From: Methylobacterium frigidaeris
Lineage (GTDB): Bacteria > Pseudomonadota > Alphaproteobacteria > Rhizobiales > Beijerinckiaceae
Direction: 5' to 3'
Length of the DNA: 64,000 nt
Assembly (NCBI RefSeq): GCF_022179185.1
Contig: NZ_BPQJ01000012.1
Span: 1 to 64,000, forward strand
The number at the start of each line of letters is the position of its first letter. Position 1 is the stretch's first letter. The translations under genes were made by a program, and so were the position numbers. Positions 33,759 through 43,611 of this stretch are shown one piece after another. Under the pieces are notes generated by a model. It searched no databases. It was not told where the DNA came from and saw nothing but the letters and a program-made list of their open reading frames with translations.

Positions 33759-33848
33759 AAAAAAGGCCGCTCTCGCGAGCGGCCCGAAGTCTAGGGAGGA
33801 AACGCCCAAAGAGGGCAGCAAGGCCGCGACGCCATCGCGACCGTGCGA
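33759..33848 (-). ncRNA. mmgR: MmgR / alpha-r8 family small RNA
   Basis: Minus-strand RNA without a reading frame. In order it shows a short hairpin GCCC-N5-GGGC (33804-33816), the single-stranded 10-mer UUUCCUCCCU (complement of 33793-33802), and a terminator with an eight-base stem GGCCGCTC / GAGCGGCC (33765-33784) and six U (33759-33764). I recall this 10-mer as the invariant core of the alpha-r8 family, whose Sinorhizobium member MmgR limits polyhydroxybutyrate through phasin mRNAs. A promoter CTTGCC-N16-CTAGTT (33877-33882, 33855-33860) predicts a start near 33848, giving about 90 nt. The anti-Shine-Dalgarno core could pair with the GAGGAG site of the phasin gene. Confidence 0.75.
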
Positions 33849-34080
33849 TGCACAAACTAGCGTGCGCCGCACAAAAGGCAAGCGATATTTTCGGTTCCGT
33901 GGGCGATCGCAACGAGTGGCAGCGCTGCACCCCGGGCACCGCTTTCGATCCAGGGTTCGAATTGGCGCGGACGCGAAGGTGGGAACCGCGTGCCGCAGCC
34001 CAATGGGCGAGGAACGGGGTGAGGAACCGGTCCTGTGCGGCCCGTGTTGAGCGGAGACAACAACCCTCGGAGGAAATTCG

Positions 34081-34365
34081 ATGACACGCTTTACCGCGCT
34101 CGGTGCCGGACTCTTCCTGCTCGCCGGAACGCTCGGTGCGGCCGCCGGTCCCTGCGCGCCTGGGCAGACCGCGCAGAAGATGGACAAGAGTTCGAACGTC
34201 GATCCGCCCTCGACCGCTTCGGTCACGCCCGGCGCGCGGGCCGAATCGCCCGGCACGGTCGGGGCGATGCAGAATCTCGGCTCGCAGACCGCGACCTCGC
34301 CGGCCGACGTCAGCCGACAGTCCAAGGGCGAGAAGACGGCCGCACAGCAGGCCAACGACTGCTGA
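34081..34365 (+). CDS. Small secreted hypothetical protein
   Basis: A 94-residue protein with a signal peptide (about residues 1-21, ALGAAAG). The mature part is disordered and rich in Ser, Thr, Ala and Gln (QKMDKSSNVDPPSTASVTPGARAESPGTVGAMQNLGSQTATSPADVSRQSKG), with Cys at each end (GPCAPG and NDC) that could pair. Similar 'SNVDPPSTASVTPGAKAESPGTVGAMN' proteins are found in Methylobacterium-type genomes without known function. GGAGGAA precedes the ATG. Confidence 0.65.
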   Translation: MTRFTALGAGLFLLAGTLGAAAGPCAPGQTAQKMDKSSNVDPPSTASVTPGARAESPGTVGAMQNLGSQTATSPADVSRQSKGEKTAAQQANDC

Positions 34366-34397
34366 CGCGGGATCCCCGCCGCCAGACCCCGATACCT

Positions 34398-34427
34398 GCG
34401 CAGGCTCCTCTTCTGAGGGGCCTGCGC
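34398..34427 (+). terminator. Long hairpin after the small secreted protein gene
   Basis: A 13-base stem (GCGCAGGCTCCTC / GAGGGGCCTGCGC, one G-U pair) around TTCT, 32 bases after the stop. TTCGC follows. Confidence 0.7.
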
Positions 34428-34551
34428 TTCGCGTCACGGGCCCGGATCGTCGCAGAGCGGTCGCAGCGGCATCCCGGCCGCGCCGGACGCGTTGGCTCGA
34501 CGATCCTTCGGCGCGCCGCGCCGCTCAGTTGGAGAGGAAGGGAGGAGAGAC

Positions 34552-34740
34552 ATGGCCGACAGGACACCCGAGATGGCCAGGGCCCAGATCGCCTACGCGC
34601 TGCAGGCCAAGCGCGATTCGCTCGTGGCGGCCTCCGATGCCTTGCGGGCATCGCCCGGAGACAGCGAGATCCAGCGGACGGTCGAGCGGCTGATGGAGGA
34701 TATCGGCCGCCTGGAGATCCAGCTGCGCGGCGCAGCCTGA
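34552..34740 (+). CDS. Small hypothetical helical protein
   Basis: A 62-residue soluble protein (ADRTPEMARAQIAYALQAKRDSLVAASDALRASPGDSEIQRTVERLMEDIGRLEIQLRGAA). It reads as two helices joined by a short SPGDSE turn. AAGGGAGGAGA lies directly upstream of the ATG, which decides the start over a longer reading. The family is not recognised. Confidence 0.6.
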   Translation: MADRTPEMARAQIAYALQAKRDSLVAASDALRASPGDSEIQRTVERLMEDIGRLEIQLRGAA

Positions 34741-34747
34741 CGATGGG

Positions 34748-34960
34748 TCAGGCGGAGGGCGCCCCTTTCAGGTAGCCCTTCGCCCGCAGGTACTCCCGCA
34801 GGATGAGGCAGATCGCCTCGCCGCGGGAGAGCTGCTCCACGGCCGCGAACTCGGTCAGCGCTCGCGCGAGGTCGTCGGGAATGTGGAACGCCTCCTCGTC
34901 CCGGACGCTCTCGCGCTGGGCATCGCCGGGTGGAAGGGACGTCTCGGCGGTCTCGGTCAT
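34748..34960 (-). CDS. Ribbon-helix-helix-like small protein
   Basis: A 70-residue protein. The part AFHIPDDLARALTEFAAVEQLSRGEAICLILREYLRAKGYL has the layout of a ribbon-helix-helix fold: a short strand, a helix, then the R-x-E-A-I-x-x-x-L-R-x-Y-L second helix. It may bind DNA. It is convergent with and seven bases from the preceding gene. There is no toxin gene beside it, so an antitoxin role has no support. GGAGGTG precedes the ATG. Confidence 0.6.
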   Translation of the reverse strand: MTETAETSLPPGDAQRESVRDEEAFHIPDDLARALTEFAAVEQLSRGEAICLILREYLRAKGYLKGAPSA

Positions 34961-35184
34961 CGGGCACCTCCGGCTGTCTCCCGGGTATCGCGCCGCAGCG
35001 CGGATCGTTCCGCCTACGGCCATCGGATGACCCCGCGGGCTGCCCGACGGAGCGGGCAGGGGGTGGGTGCCGCACCGGATGGCGCTCTTGCCCGACCGGC
35101 GCCGTCCGGCGGACGATCGGCGGTAAGCCGGGACGAGTTGAGCGGCGAGTTGGGCGGCATGAATCTGGGCGGAGGAGAGACGGC

Positions 35185-35553
35185 ATGGGACCGATCGCGC
35201 GGCCGGAGCTGAGGCGCATCGCCGGGATGGTGGGCCTCGCCTGCCTGCCGGTGCTGGTCTGGCTGTCCTGGATCCCCAAGGACTGGGAGCTGCGCACCGG
35301 CGCGGCCGGCCAGGTGGAGCATCTCTTCGCCTATGCGGGCACGGCCGGCCTCCTCGGATTCGGCTTCCCCCGCGTGCCGGCCTGGCGGCTCGGGCTCGCT
35401 CTCGCGGTCCTGGCGGGCATCCTCGAGATCGGGCAGATCTGGGTCCCGGGCCGCACCGCGCAGATCATCGACTTCGCGGCGAGCGCGGGCGGCGCCCTGC
35501 TCGGGCTTGCCGCCGCGCGCACCCTCGCCGGCCGCAGGATCGCGGCCGGGTAG
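35185..35553 (+). CDS. VanZ-like membrane protein
   Basis: A 122-residue protein with about four membrane helices (near 13-29, 47-62, 68-86 and 96-112). The motif DKVxHFxAY of VanZ appears here as AAGQVEHLFAYAGTAGLLGFGFP, and the loop GRTAQIIDFAASAGGALLGLAAAR matches VanZ D-x-x-A-N-x-x-G. VanZ is named from teicoplanin resistance, but most members are simple unassigned membrane proteins. GGAGGAGAG precedes the ATG. Confidence 0.78.
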   Translation: MGPIARPELRRIAGMVGLACLPVLVWLSWIPKDWELRTGAAGQVEHLFAYAGTAGLLGFGFPRVPAWRLGLALAVLAGILEIGQIWVPGRTAQIIDFAASAGGALLGLAAARTLAGRRIAAG

Positions 35554-35562
35554 GATCCTTCG

Positions 35563-35853
35563 TCAGGCCGCCCGCACCATGCGGGGCCGGGGCGGCCGCG
35601 ACGCCAACCGCACCGGCTCCTCCGGCCCGCGCACGGTGAGGGCGAGACTCACGGTCATGACGGGGTCGCCCGTCCGGTCGCGGACCCGGACCTTCAGATC
35701 GGAGAGATCGGCACCGGGCAGGCCGGCCCCGGCGAACTCGATCGCCGTCCGGGTCGCCTCGCTGCGAATCTCGTCCTGGCTGCAGAGAATAAGCCCAATA
35801 TCGTCCTGGCACTGCCAGGCACCGGCACTCAGATCGAAGAAGTAGCGCTGCAC
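35563..35853 (-). CDS. DUF6894 family protein
   Basis: A 96-residue protein beginning QRYFFDLSAGAWQCQDDIGLILCSQDEIRSEATRTAIEFAG. The opening 'RYFFD...D..G..L...E.A..EA' is the mark of DUF6894, a family frequent and multi-copy in Methylobacterium and Bradyrhizobium. The second half is a beta hairpin (DLKVRVRDRTGDPVMTVSLALTV), also usual. Function unknown. It is convergent with the VanZ-like gene, nine bases apart. Confidence 0.8.
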   Translation of the reverse strand: MQRYFFDLSAGAWQCQDDIGLILCSQDEIRSEATRTAIEFAGAGLPGADLSDLKVRVRDRTGDPVMTVSLALTVRGPEEPVRLASRPPRPRMVRAA

Positions 35854-35989
35854 ACCGTCCTCCCCTCGTTCCGGGGAGAGCTGTGCACAGACCAGCTGGC
35901 CAGTGCTTTAACAAATTTGAAAGGATTGGTCAGGATCGATCCGCTCAACCGGCGCGTGTTGCGCCCGGGCCTCGATCCATGGGAGTCCG

Positions 35990-36066
35990 TGGTACCGCCA
36001 CCCCGGCTCGAACGGGGGACCTCTAGATCCACAATCTAGCGCTCTAACCAACTGAGCTATGGCGGC
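35990..36066 (-). tRNA. tRNA-His (GTG)
   Basis: Complete cloverleaf of 77 nt with encoded CCA. The anticodon stem CTAGA/TCTAG encloses TTGTGGA, giving anticodon GTG (histidine). The T arm has GTTCGAG, and the D arm AGCTCAGTTGGTTAGAGC. The acceptor begins GCCGCCA and ends TGGCGGT before A73 and CCA, so it has a G1-U72 pair, A73 and no partner for a G-1. This is the special form known from one large alphaproteobacterial group. Confidence 0.96.
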
Positions 36067-36249
36067 TCGCGACGGGGGGCTGTGTAGTCCGGCCGGAGCG
36101 CCGTGGCAAGCGCCGATCCGCGGCTTTCGCGTCGGAAAGGGTGGGAAACCGTGCAGGCGCCACCCGGGATGCCGGTCGACCGGCCGGCTCCGGCGCCCTA
36201 AACCCCGGCAGGCGCCCGCCAATCCCCGCCAGCCCGCCCCGACGGTCCG

Positions 36250-38070
36250 ATGACGCCGAAATCCGAGACGGTCCGCCGCTCCCTCACGGAGAGCGCCCTC
36301 GTGCTGGCGCCAGGCGCGCTGCGCGCCTGGGTGCGCGGCGGCGAGATCGGCCTGATCCTGCTCGCCGCCCTGGTCGGCTGCGTGTCGGGGCTGCTTGTCA
36401 GCGCCATGAGCTGGGCGGCGCAAGGAGCCCACGAGCTGCTGTTCGGCCTCGATCTCGACGAGCGCTTGAGCGCGACGCCTCACGTGCCGCCAGTGGTGGC
36501 ACTCGGCGTGCCGGCCCTCGGCGGCGCGCTGCTCGGCCTGGCGGTCTGGCTCGGCGGGCGCGTGCGGCGGGTGCCGGGCAGCCCGGTGATCGACCCGATC
36601 GAGGCCAACGCGCTCCATGGCGGCCGCCTCTCGCTGCGGGATTCCGTGCTGGTGGCGGTGCAGAACCTGATCTCGAACGGCTGCGGCGCGTCCGTCGGAC
36701 TCGAGGCCGGCTACACCCAGATCTCCGGCGGGTTCGCCTCGCGGCTCGGCCTCAGCTTCGAATTGCGCCGCAACGACATGCGGATCTTGGTGGGATGCGC
36801 CGCGGCGGCCGCCATCGCGGCGGCGTTCGGAGCGCCGCTCACGGGGGCGTTCTACGCCTTCGAGCTGATCATCGGCACCTACGCCATCGCCTCGCTCACC
36901 CCGGTGGTGACGGCGGCACTCGCCGGCGCCTTCGTGTCGCGGGCGATCCTCGGGCACCAGACGGTCATCACCCTCGGGGCCACCCCGCCGGTCGGTCCGG
37001 CCGACTACCTGCCGACGCTGGGCCTCGGGCTGATCTGCGCCGGGCTCGGCATCCTGATCATGCAGGGCGTCACGCTGGTGGAGGAGGGGGTGCGCCGCAC
37101 GAAGGTGCCGCCGCTGGCTAGGCCGGTCCTCGGCGGTCTCGCGGTCGGAGCGCTGGCGCTCGTCGCGACGCCGCAGGTGCTCTCCGCCGGCCACGGGGCG
37201 CTCCACCTCAACCTGGCGGAGGATGGCGCGGCGATCGGCGCGGCGGGGCTGATCTTCCTGTTCCTCGCCAAGGCCCTGGCCTCGGCGATCTCGATCGGCA
37301 CGGGGTTTCGGGGCGGGCTGTTCTTCGCCTCGCTCTTTCTCGGCGCGCTCGCCGGCAAGATCTTCGTGATGCTGGCCCCGCCCCTCGTCGCCATGGTGCT
37401 GCCGCCGGTGACCTACGCGGTGGTGGGGATGAGCGCGCTCGCCGTCGCGGTGATCGGCGGGCCGATGACGATGACGTTCCTGGCGCTCGAGGTGACGGGC
37501 GACTTTCCCATCGCCAGCCTGGTGCTGGTGGCGGTGATCGCCTCCTCGCTCACCGTGCGAAAGACCTTCGGCTATTCCTTCGCGACGTGGCGCTTCCACC
37601 TGCGCGGCGAGTCGATCCGCAGCGCCCACGACGTCGGCTGGATCCGCACCCTGACGGTGGGCCAGCTGATGCGGCGCGAGGTGCGCACGGTGCGCAGCGA
37701 CACCACCCTGGCGGCGTTCCGGCGCGCCTTCCCGCTCGGTTCCGGCACCCAGGTGGTCGCCGTCGACGAGGCCGGGCTCTATGCCGGCATCGTGCTGGTG
37801 GCCGAGGCCCATGCCGCACCGATCGACGACAAGGCCGCCGAGACGAGGGTCGCCGACCTCTTGCGCTACCGCGACCAGGTTCTGGTGCCGCAGATGAACG
37901 CCAAGGAGGCGGTCGCCCTGTTCGACAAGGCCGAGAGCGAGGCGCTGGCAGTGGTCGAGAGCCGCGAGGCCGCCCGGGTGATCGGCATTCTGAGCGAGAA
38001 GCACACCCTCAAGCGCTACAGCGACGAGCTCGACCGCCAACGCAGGGCGAGCGTCGGAGAGGTGGCGTGA
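36250..38070 (+). CDS. CLC-family chloride channel/antiporter with CBS domains
   Basis: A 606-residue membrane protein. The CLC transport part spans about residues 30-440 and about ten helices. NGCGASVGLEAGYTQISGG near residue 144 matches the second CLC signature (G-K/R-E-G-P in typical members), altered to GASVGLEAG. IGTGFRGGLFFASLFLGALAG near residue 345 corresponds to G-x-F-x-P, here with R/G in place of Pro. Two CBS domains follow from about residue 475 (LMRREVRTVRSDTTLAAFRRAF and LVPQMNAKEAVALFDKAESEALAVV). These bind nucleotides and set activity in relatives. The selectivity cannot be read. Confidence 0.9.
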   Translation: MTPKSETVRRSLTESALVLAPGALRAWVRGGEIGLILLAALVGCVSGLLVSAMSWAAQGAHELLFGLDLDERLSATPHVPPVVALGVPALGGALLGLAVWLGGRVRRVPGSPVIDPIEANALHGGRLSLRDSVLVAVQNLISNGCGASVGLEAGYTQISGGFASRLGLSFELRRNDMRILVGCAAAAAIAAAFGAPLTGAFYAFELIIGTYAIASLTPVVTAALAGAFVSRAILGHQTVITLGATPPVGPADYLPTLGLGLICAGLGILIMQGVTLVEEGVRRTKVPPLARPVLGGLAVGALALVATPQVLSAGHGALHLNLAEDGAAIGAAGLIFLFLAKALASAISIGTGFRGGLFFASLFLGALAGKIFVMLAPPLVAMVLPPVTYAVVGMSALAVAVIGGPMTMTFLALEVTGDFPIASLVLVAVIASSLTVRKTFGYSFATWRFHLRGESIRSAHDVGWIRTLTVGQLMRREVRTVRSDTTLAAFRRAFPLGSGTQVVAVDEAGLYAGIVLVAEAHAAPIDDKAAETRVADLLRYRDQVLVPQMNAKEAVALFDKAESEALAVVESREAARVIGILSEKHTLKRYSDELDRQRRASVGEVA

Positions 38071-38136
38071 ACGGCGATTGACCGGCGCCGCCCGATGCGC
38101 GACGCGGGAACGCGATCAAAACAGGAGGAGACCCCC

Positions 38137-39216
38137 ATGCCGTCAGCCCAGCGCACCTACCGCATCGCCGTGATCCCCGGGGACGGCATCGGCAAGGAGA
38201 CGGTGCCGGAGGGCGTGCGCGTGCTGGAGCAGGCGGCCAAGCGCCACGGCTTCACGCTGCAGCAGGACTGGTTCGACTTCTCGTCCTACGACTATTACGC
38301 CAAGCACGGCCGCATGATGCCGGAGGACTGGAAGGCGCAGATCGGCGGGCACGACGCGATCTTCTTCGGCGCCGTCGGCTGGCCGGAGAAGATCCCGGAC
38401 CACGTCTCGCTGTGGAACTCGCTGATCCTGTTCCGGCGCGAGTTCGACCAGTACATCAACCTGCGCCCGGTGCGGCTGATGCCGGGCGTGCCGAGCCCGC
38501 TCGCCGGCCGCAAGCCGGGCGACATCGATTTCTGGGTCGTGCGCGAGAACACCGAGGGCGAATACTCCTCGGTCGGCGGCCGGATGTTCCAGGGCACCGA
38601 CCGCGAATTCGCCGTGCAGGAATCGGTCTTCACCCGCCGCGGCGTCGACCGGGTGCTGAAATTCGCCTTCGACCTGGCGAGCTCCCGGCCGAAGAAGCAC
38701 CTGACTTCGGCCACCAAGTCCAACGGCATCTCGATCACCATGCCGTACTGGGACGAACGGGTCGAGGCGATGGCGCGCCACTATCCCGACGTCGCCTGGG
38801 ACAAGTACCACATCGACATTCTGACCGCCCATTTCGTGCTGCATCCGGACTGGTTCGACGTGGTGGTGGCCTCGAACCTCTTCGGCGACATCCTGTCCGA
38901 CCTCGGCCCGGCCTGCACCGGCACGATCGGCATCGCCCCCTCGGGCAACATCAACCCGGACCGGGATTTCCCGTCGCTGTTCGAGCCGGTCCACGGCTCG
39001 GCGCCGGACATCGCCGGCCAGGGCATCGCCAACCCGATCGGCCAGATCTGGTCCGGCGCGATGATGCTGGAGCATCTCGGTGAGAAGGAGGCCGCGGCCG
39101 AGATCGTCGCGGGCATCGAGCGGGTGCTGGCCGAGCGAACCCTGCGCACCCGCGACCTCGGCGGCAATGCCGACACGGCGGCCTGCGGGCTCGCGGTGGC
39201 CGAGGCGATCGGCTGA
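38137..39216 (+). CDS. Tartrate dehydrogenase/decarboxylase-type oxidative decarboxylase
   Basis: A 359-residue enzyme of the isocitrate/isopropylmalate dehydrogenase superfamily. It opens with RIAVIPGDGIGKETVPEGVRVLEQ, has RENTEGEYSSVGGR in the substrate loop, and ends with the metal site NLFGDILSDLGPACTGTIGIAPSGNINP and the NAD loop EPVHGSAPDIAGQGIANPIGQIWSGAMM. FDQYINLRPVRLMPGVPSPL and 'FSSYDYYAKHGRMMPEDW' are the wording of tartrate dehydrogenase (TtuC/YeaU), which acts on L-tartrate or D-malate, more than of LeuB. AGGAGGAG lies seven bases before the ATG. It stands alone. Confidence 0.9.
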   Translation: MPSAQRTYRIAVIPGDGIGKETVPEGVRVLEQAAKRHGFTLQQDWFDFSSYDYYAKHGRMMPEDWKAQIGGHDAIFFGAVGWPEKIPDHVSLWNSLILFRREFDQYINLRPVRLMPGVPSPLAGRKPGDIDFWVVRENTEGEYSSVGGRMFQGTDREFAVQESVFTRRGVDRVLKFAFDLASSRPKKHLTSATKSNGISITMPYWDERVEAMARHYPDVAWDKYHIDILTAHFVLHPDWFDVVVASNLFGDILSDLGPACTGTIGIAPSGNINPDRDFPSLFEPVHGSAPDIAGQGIANPIGQIWSGAMMLEHLGEKEAAAEIVAGIERVLAERTLRTRDLGGNADTAACGLAVAEAIG

Positions 39217-39343
39217 GGCCGGCGTGCCCGGCTCCGCGGAGCCGGGCGCTGCCCCGGAACCATTTCCCACACCTCTCCGTTGCGGCCCGGCACTGCAGCA
39301 ACCCACGCCGTCGGCGGCGCGGATGCGGTGCTGGGAGAGGGTC

Positions 39344-40192
39344 ATGAGCAAGCTGATTCGCGGCAAGGTGCTTCGCGGAACCATGACGGCCGCCGTGCTG
39401 GCGCTCGGCGCGGCCACGGCGTTCGCGCAGGGTGGCGCGGGCGGCGCGGGCGGTGCCGGCGGTGGGGCCGGGGGCGGCGGTGCGGGTGCGGCCGGCGGGG
39501 CCGCGGGCGGCGCGGGTGGCGGAGCGGGCGTGGGCGGTGGCGCCGGTGGTGGTGCCGGCGGCGCGGGCGTGGGGGCCGGCGGTGGGGCCGGCGGTGCGGC
39601 CGGACCTCGCGGTGGCGCCGGAGCCGCCCAGCCGGGCGGCGGAGTCGGACCGGCGGGCGGTGCCGGCCAGCAGCCGGGCGGTGCCGGCGGCCGGGCCGGT
39701 GGCGAGGGCGCTCAGCCGGGCGCCGGCGGGCGCGGGGCCGAGCAGGGCGAGCGCGGTGGACGCGGCGCCGAGCAGGGTGGCGAGCGTGGCGCGGAGCGCG
39801 GCGAGCGTGGTGCCGAGAGGGGTGAGCGCGGCGGGGAACGCGGCGAGCGTGGCGAGCGCGGTGCCGAGAGGGGCGAGCGCGGAGCAGAACGCGGTGAGCG
39901 CGGCGGTGGCGGTCGGTCCGAGGCCCGGGGCGCCGTCTCGCGGCTCGACACCACCCAGCGCACCGAGTTCCGCCAGACCATCGTGCGCTCCGGCGTGCGG
40001 CCGGTGACGAACGTCAATTTCAGCCTCAATGTCGGCACCGCGGTGCCGCGCTCGGTGACGCTGCACGCCCTGCCGCCGGCGATCCTCACGCTGGTGCCGG
40101 CCTATCGCGGCTTCCGCTACGTGCTGGTGCAGGACGACATCGTCATCATCGATCCGGACACCTACGAGATCGTGGACGTGATCCCGGGCTGA
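39344..40192 (+). CDS. Glycine-rich secreted DUF1236 protein
   Basis: A 282-residue exported protein. The signal peptide ends near TAFAQ. Residues 30-125 are nearly all Gly and Ala with some Val and Pro. Residues 125-200 are a charged repeat built on GERGAERGER units. The C-terminal 80 residues form a DUF1236 domain: VPRSVTLHALPPAILTLVPAYRGFRYVLVQDDIVIIDPDTYEIVDVI. DUF1236 is a small beta domain of unknown role common in Hyphomicrobiales envelopes. The long low-complexity part is a likely place for length variation between strains. GGGAGAGG precedes the ATG. Confidence 0.85.
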   Translation: MSKLIRGKVLRGTMTAAVLALGAATAFAQGGAGGAGGAGGGAGGGGAGAAGGAAGGAGGGAGVGGGAGGGAGGAGVGAGGGAGGAAGPRGGAGAAQPGGGVGPAGGAGQQPGGAGGRAGGEGAQPGAGGRGAEQGERGGRGAEQGGERGAERGERGAERGERGGERGERGERGAERGERGAERGERGGGGRSEARGAVSRLDTTQRTEFRQTIVRSGVRPVTNVNFSLNVGTAVPRSVTLHALPPAILTLVPAYRGFRYVLVQDDIVIIDPDTYEIVDVIPG

Positions 40193-40215
40193 GGCGCCCG
40201 AACAATGCCTCCGGC

Positions 40216-41361
40216 TCAGGCGCCTTGCTTGAGCCGGAGGATGAACACCGCGAGTTCGGCTTGCCGCGACACTCCGAGCTTGGCGAAGACCTGGCGCAGC
40301 TGCGAGCGGGCGGTCTCGTGACGGATGCCGAGGCTCTCCGCAGCCTGGACCAGGGAGCGGGACCCGTCCATCAGGAGCGCGAGCCGCGCCTCCGCCGGCG
40401 AGAGCCCGAGCTCGGCCAGCCGGTCCTGCCCGTCGCCCGCGGCCGCGGCCCGGCGAAGCACCAGGAGGGCGAGCTGGTCCGGCATCAGCAGCCGTGCCAT
40501 CCCGAGGACGCCGCGCAGGTCCTGGCGCAGGCCGATCGCCGTGACCTGCCACGTCTCCGCGCCGATCCGCACCGGGCCCGGCGGGATCCCGTGCGCCGGG
40601 GCGCCGCCGTAGGCCAGGGCCGCCTCGCGGGCCATCGCCGCGGAGAGGCGCGGATCCCGCACCTGGATCCGGTCGAGGGCGCCGACCCGCAGGACGTCGC
40701 CCGCGGCCAGCAGGGCCTGGCCGGCGCGGCTCGCCTCGACGAGGCGCAGGTCCCGCGTCACCACGAAGGCCGGGTCCGCCACGCGGTCGAGCAGCGTCTC
40801 CCTGGCCGCGAAGGCGGCGCTGGCTGGGAAGCAGGCCCGGTTGGTCTCGATCGCCCGGCGCATCCGCGGCCCGATCTGCTCCATCACGGCGGCGAGCCGG
40901 CCGTGCTCGCGCGTCGCCCGGGCGAGGTCGTGCTGGAGGTTCAGCACCGCCAGGCGGCCGTCGGCGTCGATGAGCTTGATCCCGCTCGACGCCGTCATGC
41001 CACCGAGGCGCGACAGCCAGTCGGCATAGAACTCGGTGTGGCTCAAGGACGAGGCCGGCATCCGCTCCTCGGAATGCATCGACACCATCGCAGGGGTCGA
41101 CAGGACGACCGAGATCCACGGGTTCACGGCGCCGAAATGTGCCTCGTAGGCCTGGATGATCGCGGGGTCCCACCCCCACTGGACCAGGGGCAGGCCGGTT
41201 CCGGCGGCGGCGTCGACGACCTGGAGCACCGGCCACACCCCGGGCAGGAGGCGGCCGATCTCGGCCATCACGGCGTCCCAGGCCGCGGGGTCGCAGGCGG
41301 CGTGATCGACCGCGAGGCCGATCTCCTCGCTCACCCTGCGCACGCGCTCCGCCTCGCCCAT
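40216..41361 (-). CDS. LuxR-family transcriptional regulator
   Basis: A 381-residue regulator. The C-terminal 60 residues hold a LuxR helix-turn-helix (LSPAEARLALLMDGSRSLVQAAESLGIRHETARSQLRQVFAKLGVSRQAELAVFI). The long N-terminal part (residues 20-300) has no receiver; it looks like a PAS/GAF-like sensing region (WAVVMAEIGRLLPG..VQWGWDPAIIQAYEAHFGAVNPWI). Proteins of this layout occur often in Bradyrhizobium and Methylobacterium with no known ligand. I use the ATG at 41361; the longer reading adds an Arg/Ser-rich tail. It is divergent from the aminotransferase gene. Confidence 0.85.
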   Translation of the reverse strand: MGEAERVRRVSEEIGLAVDHAACDPAAWDAVMAEIGRLLPGVWPVLQVVDAAAGTGLPLVQWGWDPAIIQAYEAHFGAVNPWISVVLSTPAMVSMHSEERMPASSLSHTEFYADWLSRLGGMTASSGIKLIDADGRLAVLNLQHDLARATREHGRLAAVMEQIGPRMRRAIETNRACFPASAAFAARETLLDRVADPAFVVTRDLRLVEASRAGQALLAAGDVLRVGALDRIQVRDPRLSAAMAREAALAYGGAPAHGIPPGPVRIGAETWQVTAIGLRQDLRGVLGMARLLMPDQLALLVLRRAAAAGDGQDRLAELGLSPAEARLALLMDGSRSLVQAAESLGIRHETARSQLRQVFAKLGVSRQAELAVFILRLKQGA

Positions 41362-41380
41362 CGCCGTCGATTCCGCATGA

Positions 41381-42808
<1,428 letters not shown>

Positions 42809-42837
42809 AGCGGGCATAGGCGGATCGCCTGATTCGA

Positions 42838-42867
42838 CCCGGCGGGCCCGTGCCCGCGGGGTTTTTT
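42838..42867 (+). terminator. Rho-independent terminator of the aminotransferase gene
   Basis: A ten-position stem with one mismatch (CCCGGCGGGC / GCCCGCGGGG) around CCGT is followed by six T. It lies 29 bases after the stop. Confidence 0.85.
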
Positions 42868-43315
42868 CTTCGGCGCGGTCAAGCTCTCCAGCCCGCGCGT
42901 TTAGACGCAAGCCTGAGGCCCGCATTCCGGTTGCTCCCCCGGCCCGGTCTGGCTTACACGGGCCGTCCTCGATGCCGGCGCGCCCGGAGGCTTCCGGAAC
43001 CCATCCGGGCTGTGCGGCAAAGAGGTCGGCGATGACGGGGTGGGGCGGACCAGTTCTCTGCAACCCATTCCTGTGAGGCTCAGTGGGCCGAGCAGTCGCA
43101 GGAGCGTCACGGGTTCGGGGAACAGGAACCGCGACCCTGGCGCATGGCCCACCAGAGTCCTTCGGGCATCGGCATCCGCCCTCCGATCCTGCGTCGCCTC
43201 CCGTTGTGGGACGGCCGCGCCGAGGCCGCGAGGGGCCGCGCGTTAAGCATTGTGGCCCAGAGTGCCGGCACGGGTCGGATCGGCGGCCCATCGAGATCGT
43301 GGGTCCCGACCAGCC
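42868..43315. other. Gene-free gap, about 450 bases
   Basis: I see no supported gene, tRNA or hairpin repeat here. Several short readings exist but lack ribosome binding sites and codon patterns of real genes. Confidence 0.5.
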
Positions 43316-43561
43316 ATGTGGCGCCTCCTCACCGGCGGAATCAAAGTCATCATCGCGATCGCCGCGCTGACCACGGCCGCGAACTGGATCGCGATTCGCG
43401 AGAAGGACCGGGCGCCGAGCCCGGCGCTGGCGGCCGCGATCGATCCGCCGACCACCGGCACGATCCAGCCCCGCAGGGCCGAGGCCGCGCCGGCCCGCCT
43501 CGACCAGCGCGGCCTCGGCCGGTTGATGTCGGACGCGTCGAGTGACGGACGCCGGCGCTGA
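43316..43561 (+). CDS. Small membrane-anchored hypothetical protein
   Basis: An 81-residue protein with one N-terminal hydrophobic helix (residues 3-25: RLLTGGIKVIIAIAALTTAANWI) and a Pro/Ala/Arg-rich hydrophilic tail (APSPALAAAIDPPTTGTIQPRRAEAAPARLDQRGLGRLMSD). The helix may be an uncleaved anchor. The TGTIQPR stretch resembles tails of other small Methylobacterium proteins. Function unknown, and support is moderate because no strong ribosome binding site is seen. Confidence 0.45.
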   Translation: MWRLLTGGIKVIIAIAALTTAANWIAIREKDRAPSPALAAAIDPPTTGTIQPRRAEAAPARLDQRGLGRLMSDASSDGRRR

Positions 43562-43611
43562 GCGAACGCTCAGGTCCTCCGCCAACAGGATTCAACAAAT
43601 TTCCCTCATCA

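Noticed and set aside
34748..34960. Antitoxin of a toxin-antitoxin pair
   Set aside because: The fold looks like ribbon-helix-helix, but there is no neighbouring toxin-like gene on the same strand.
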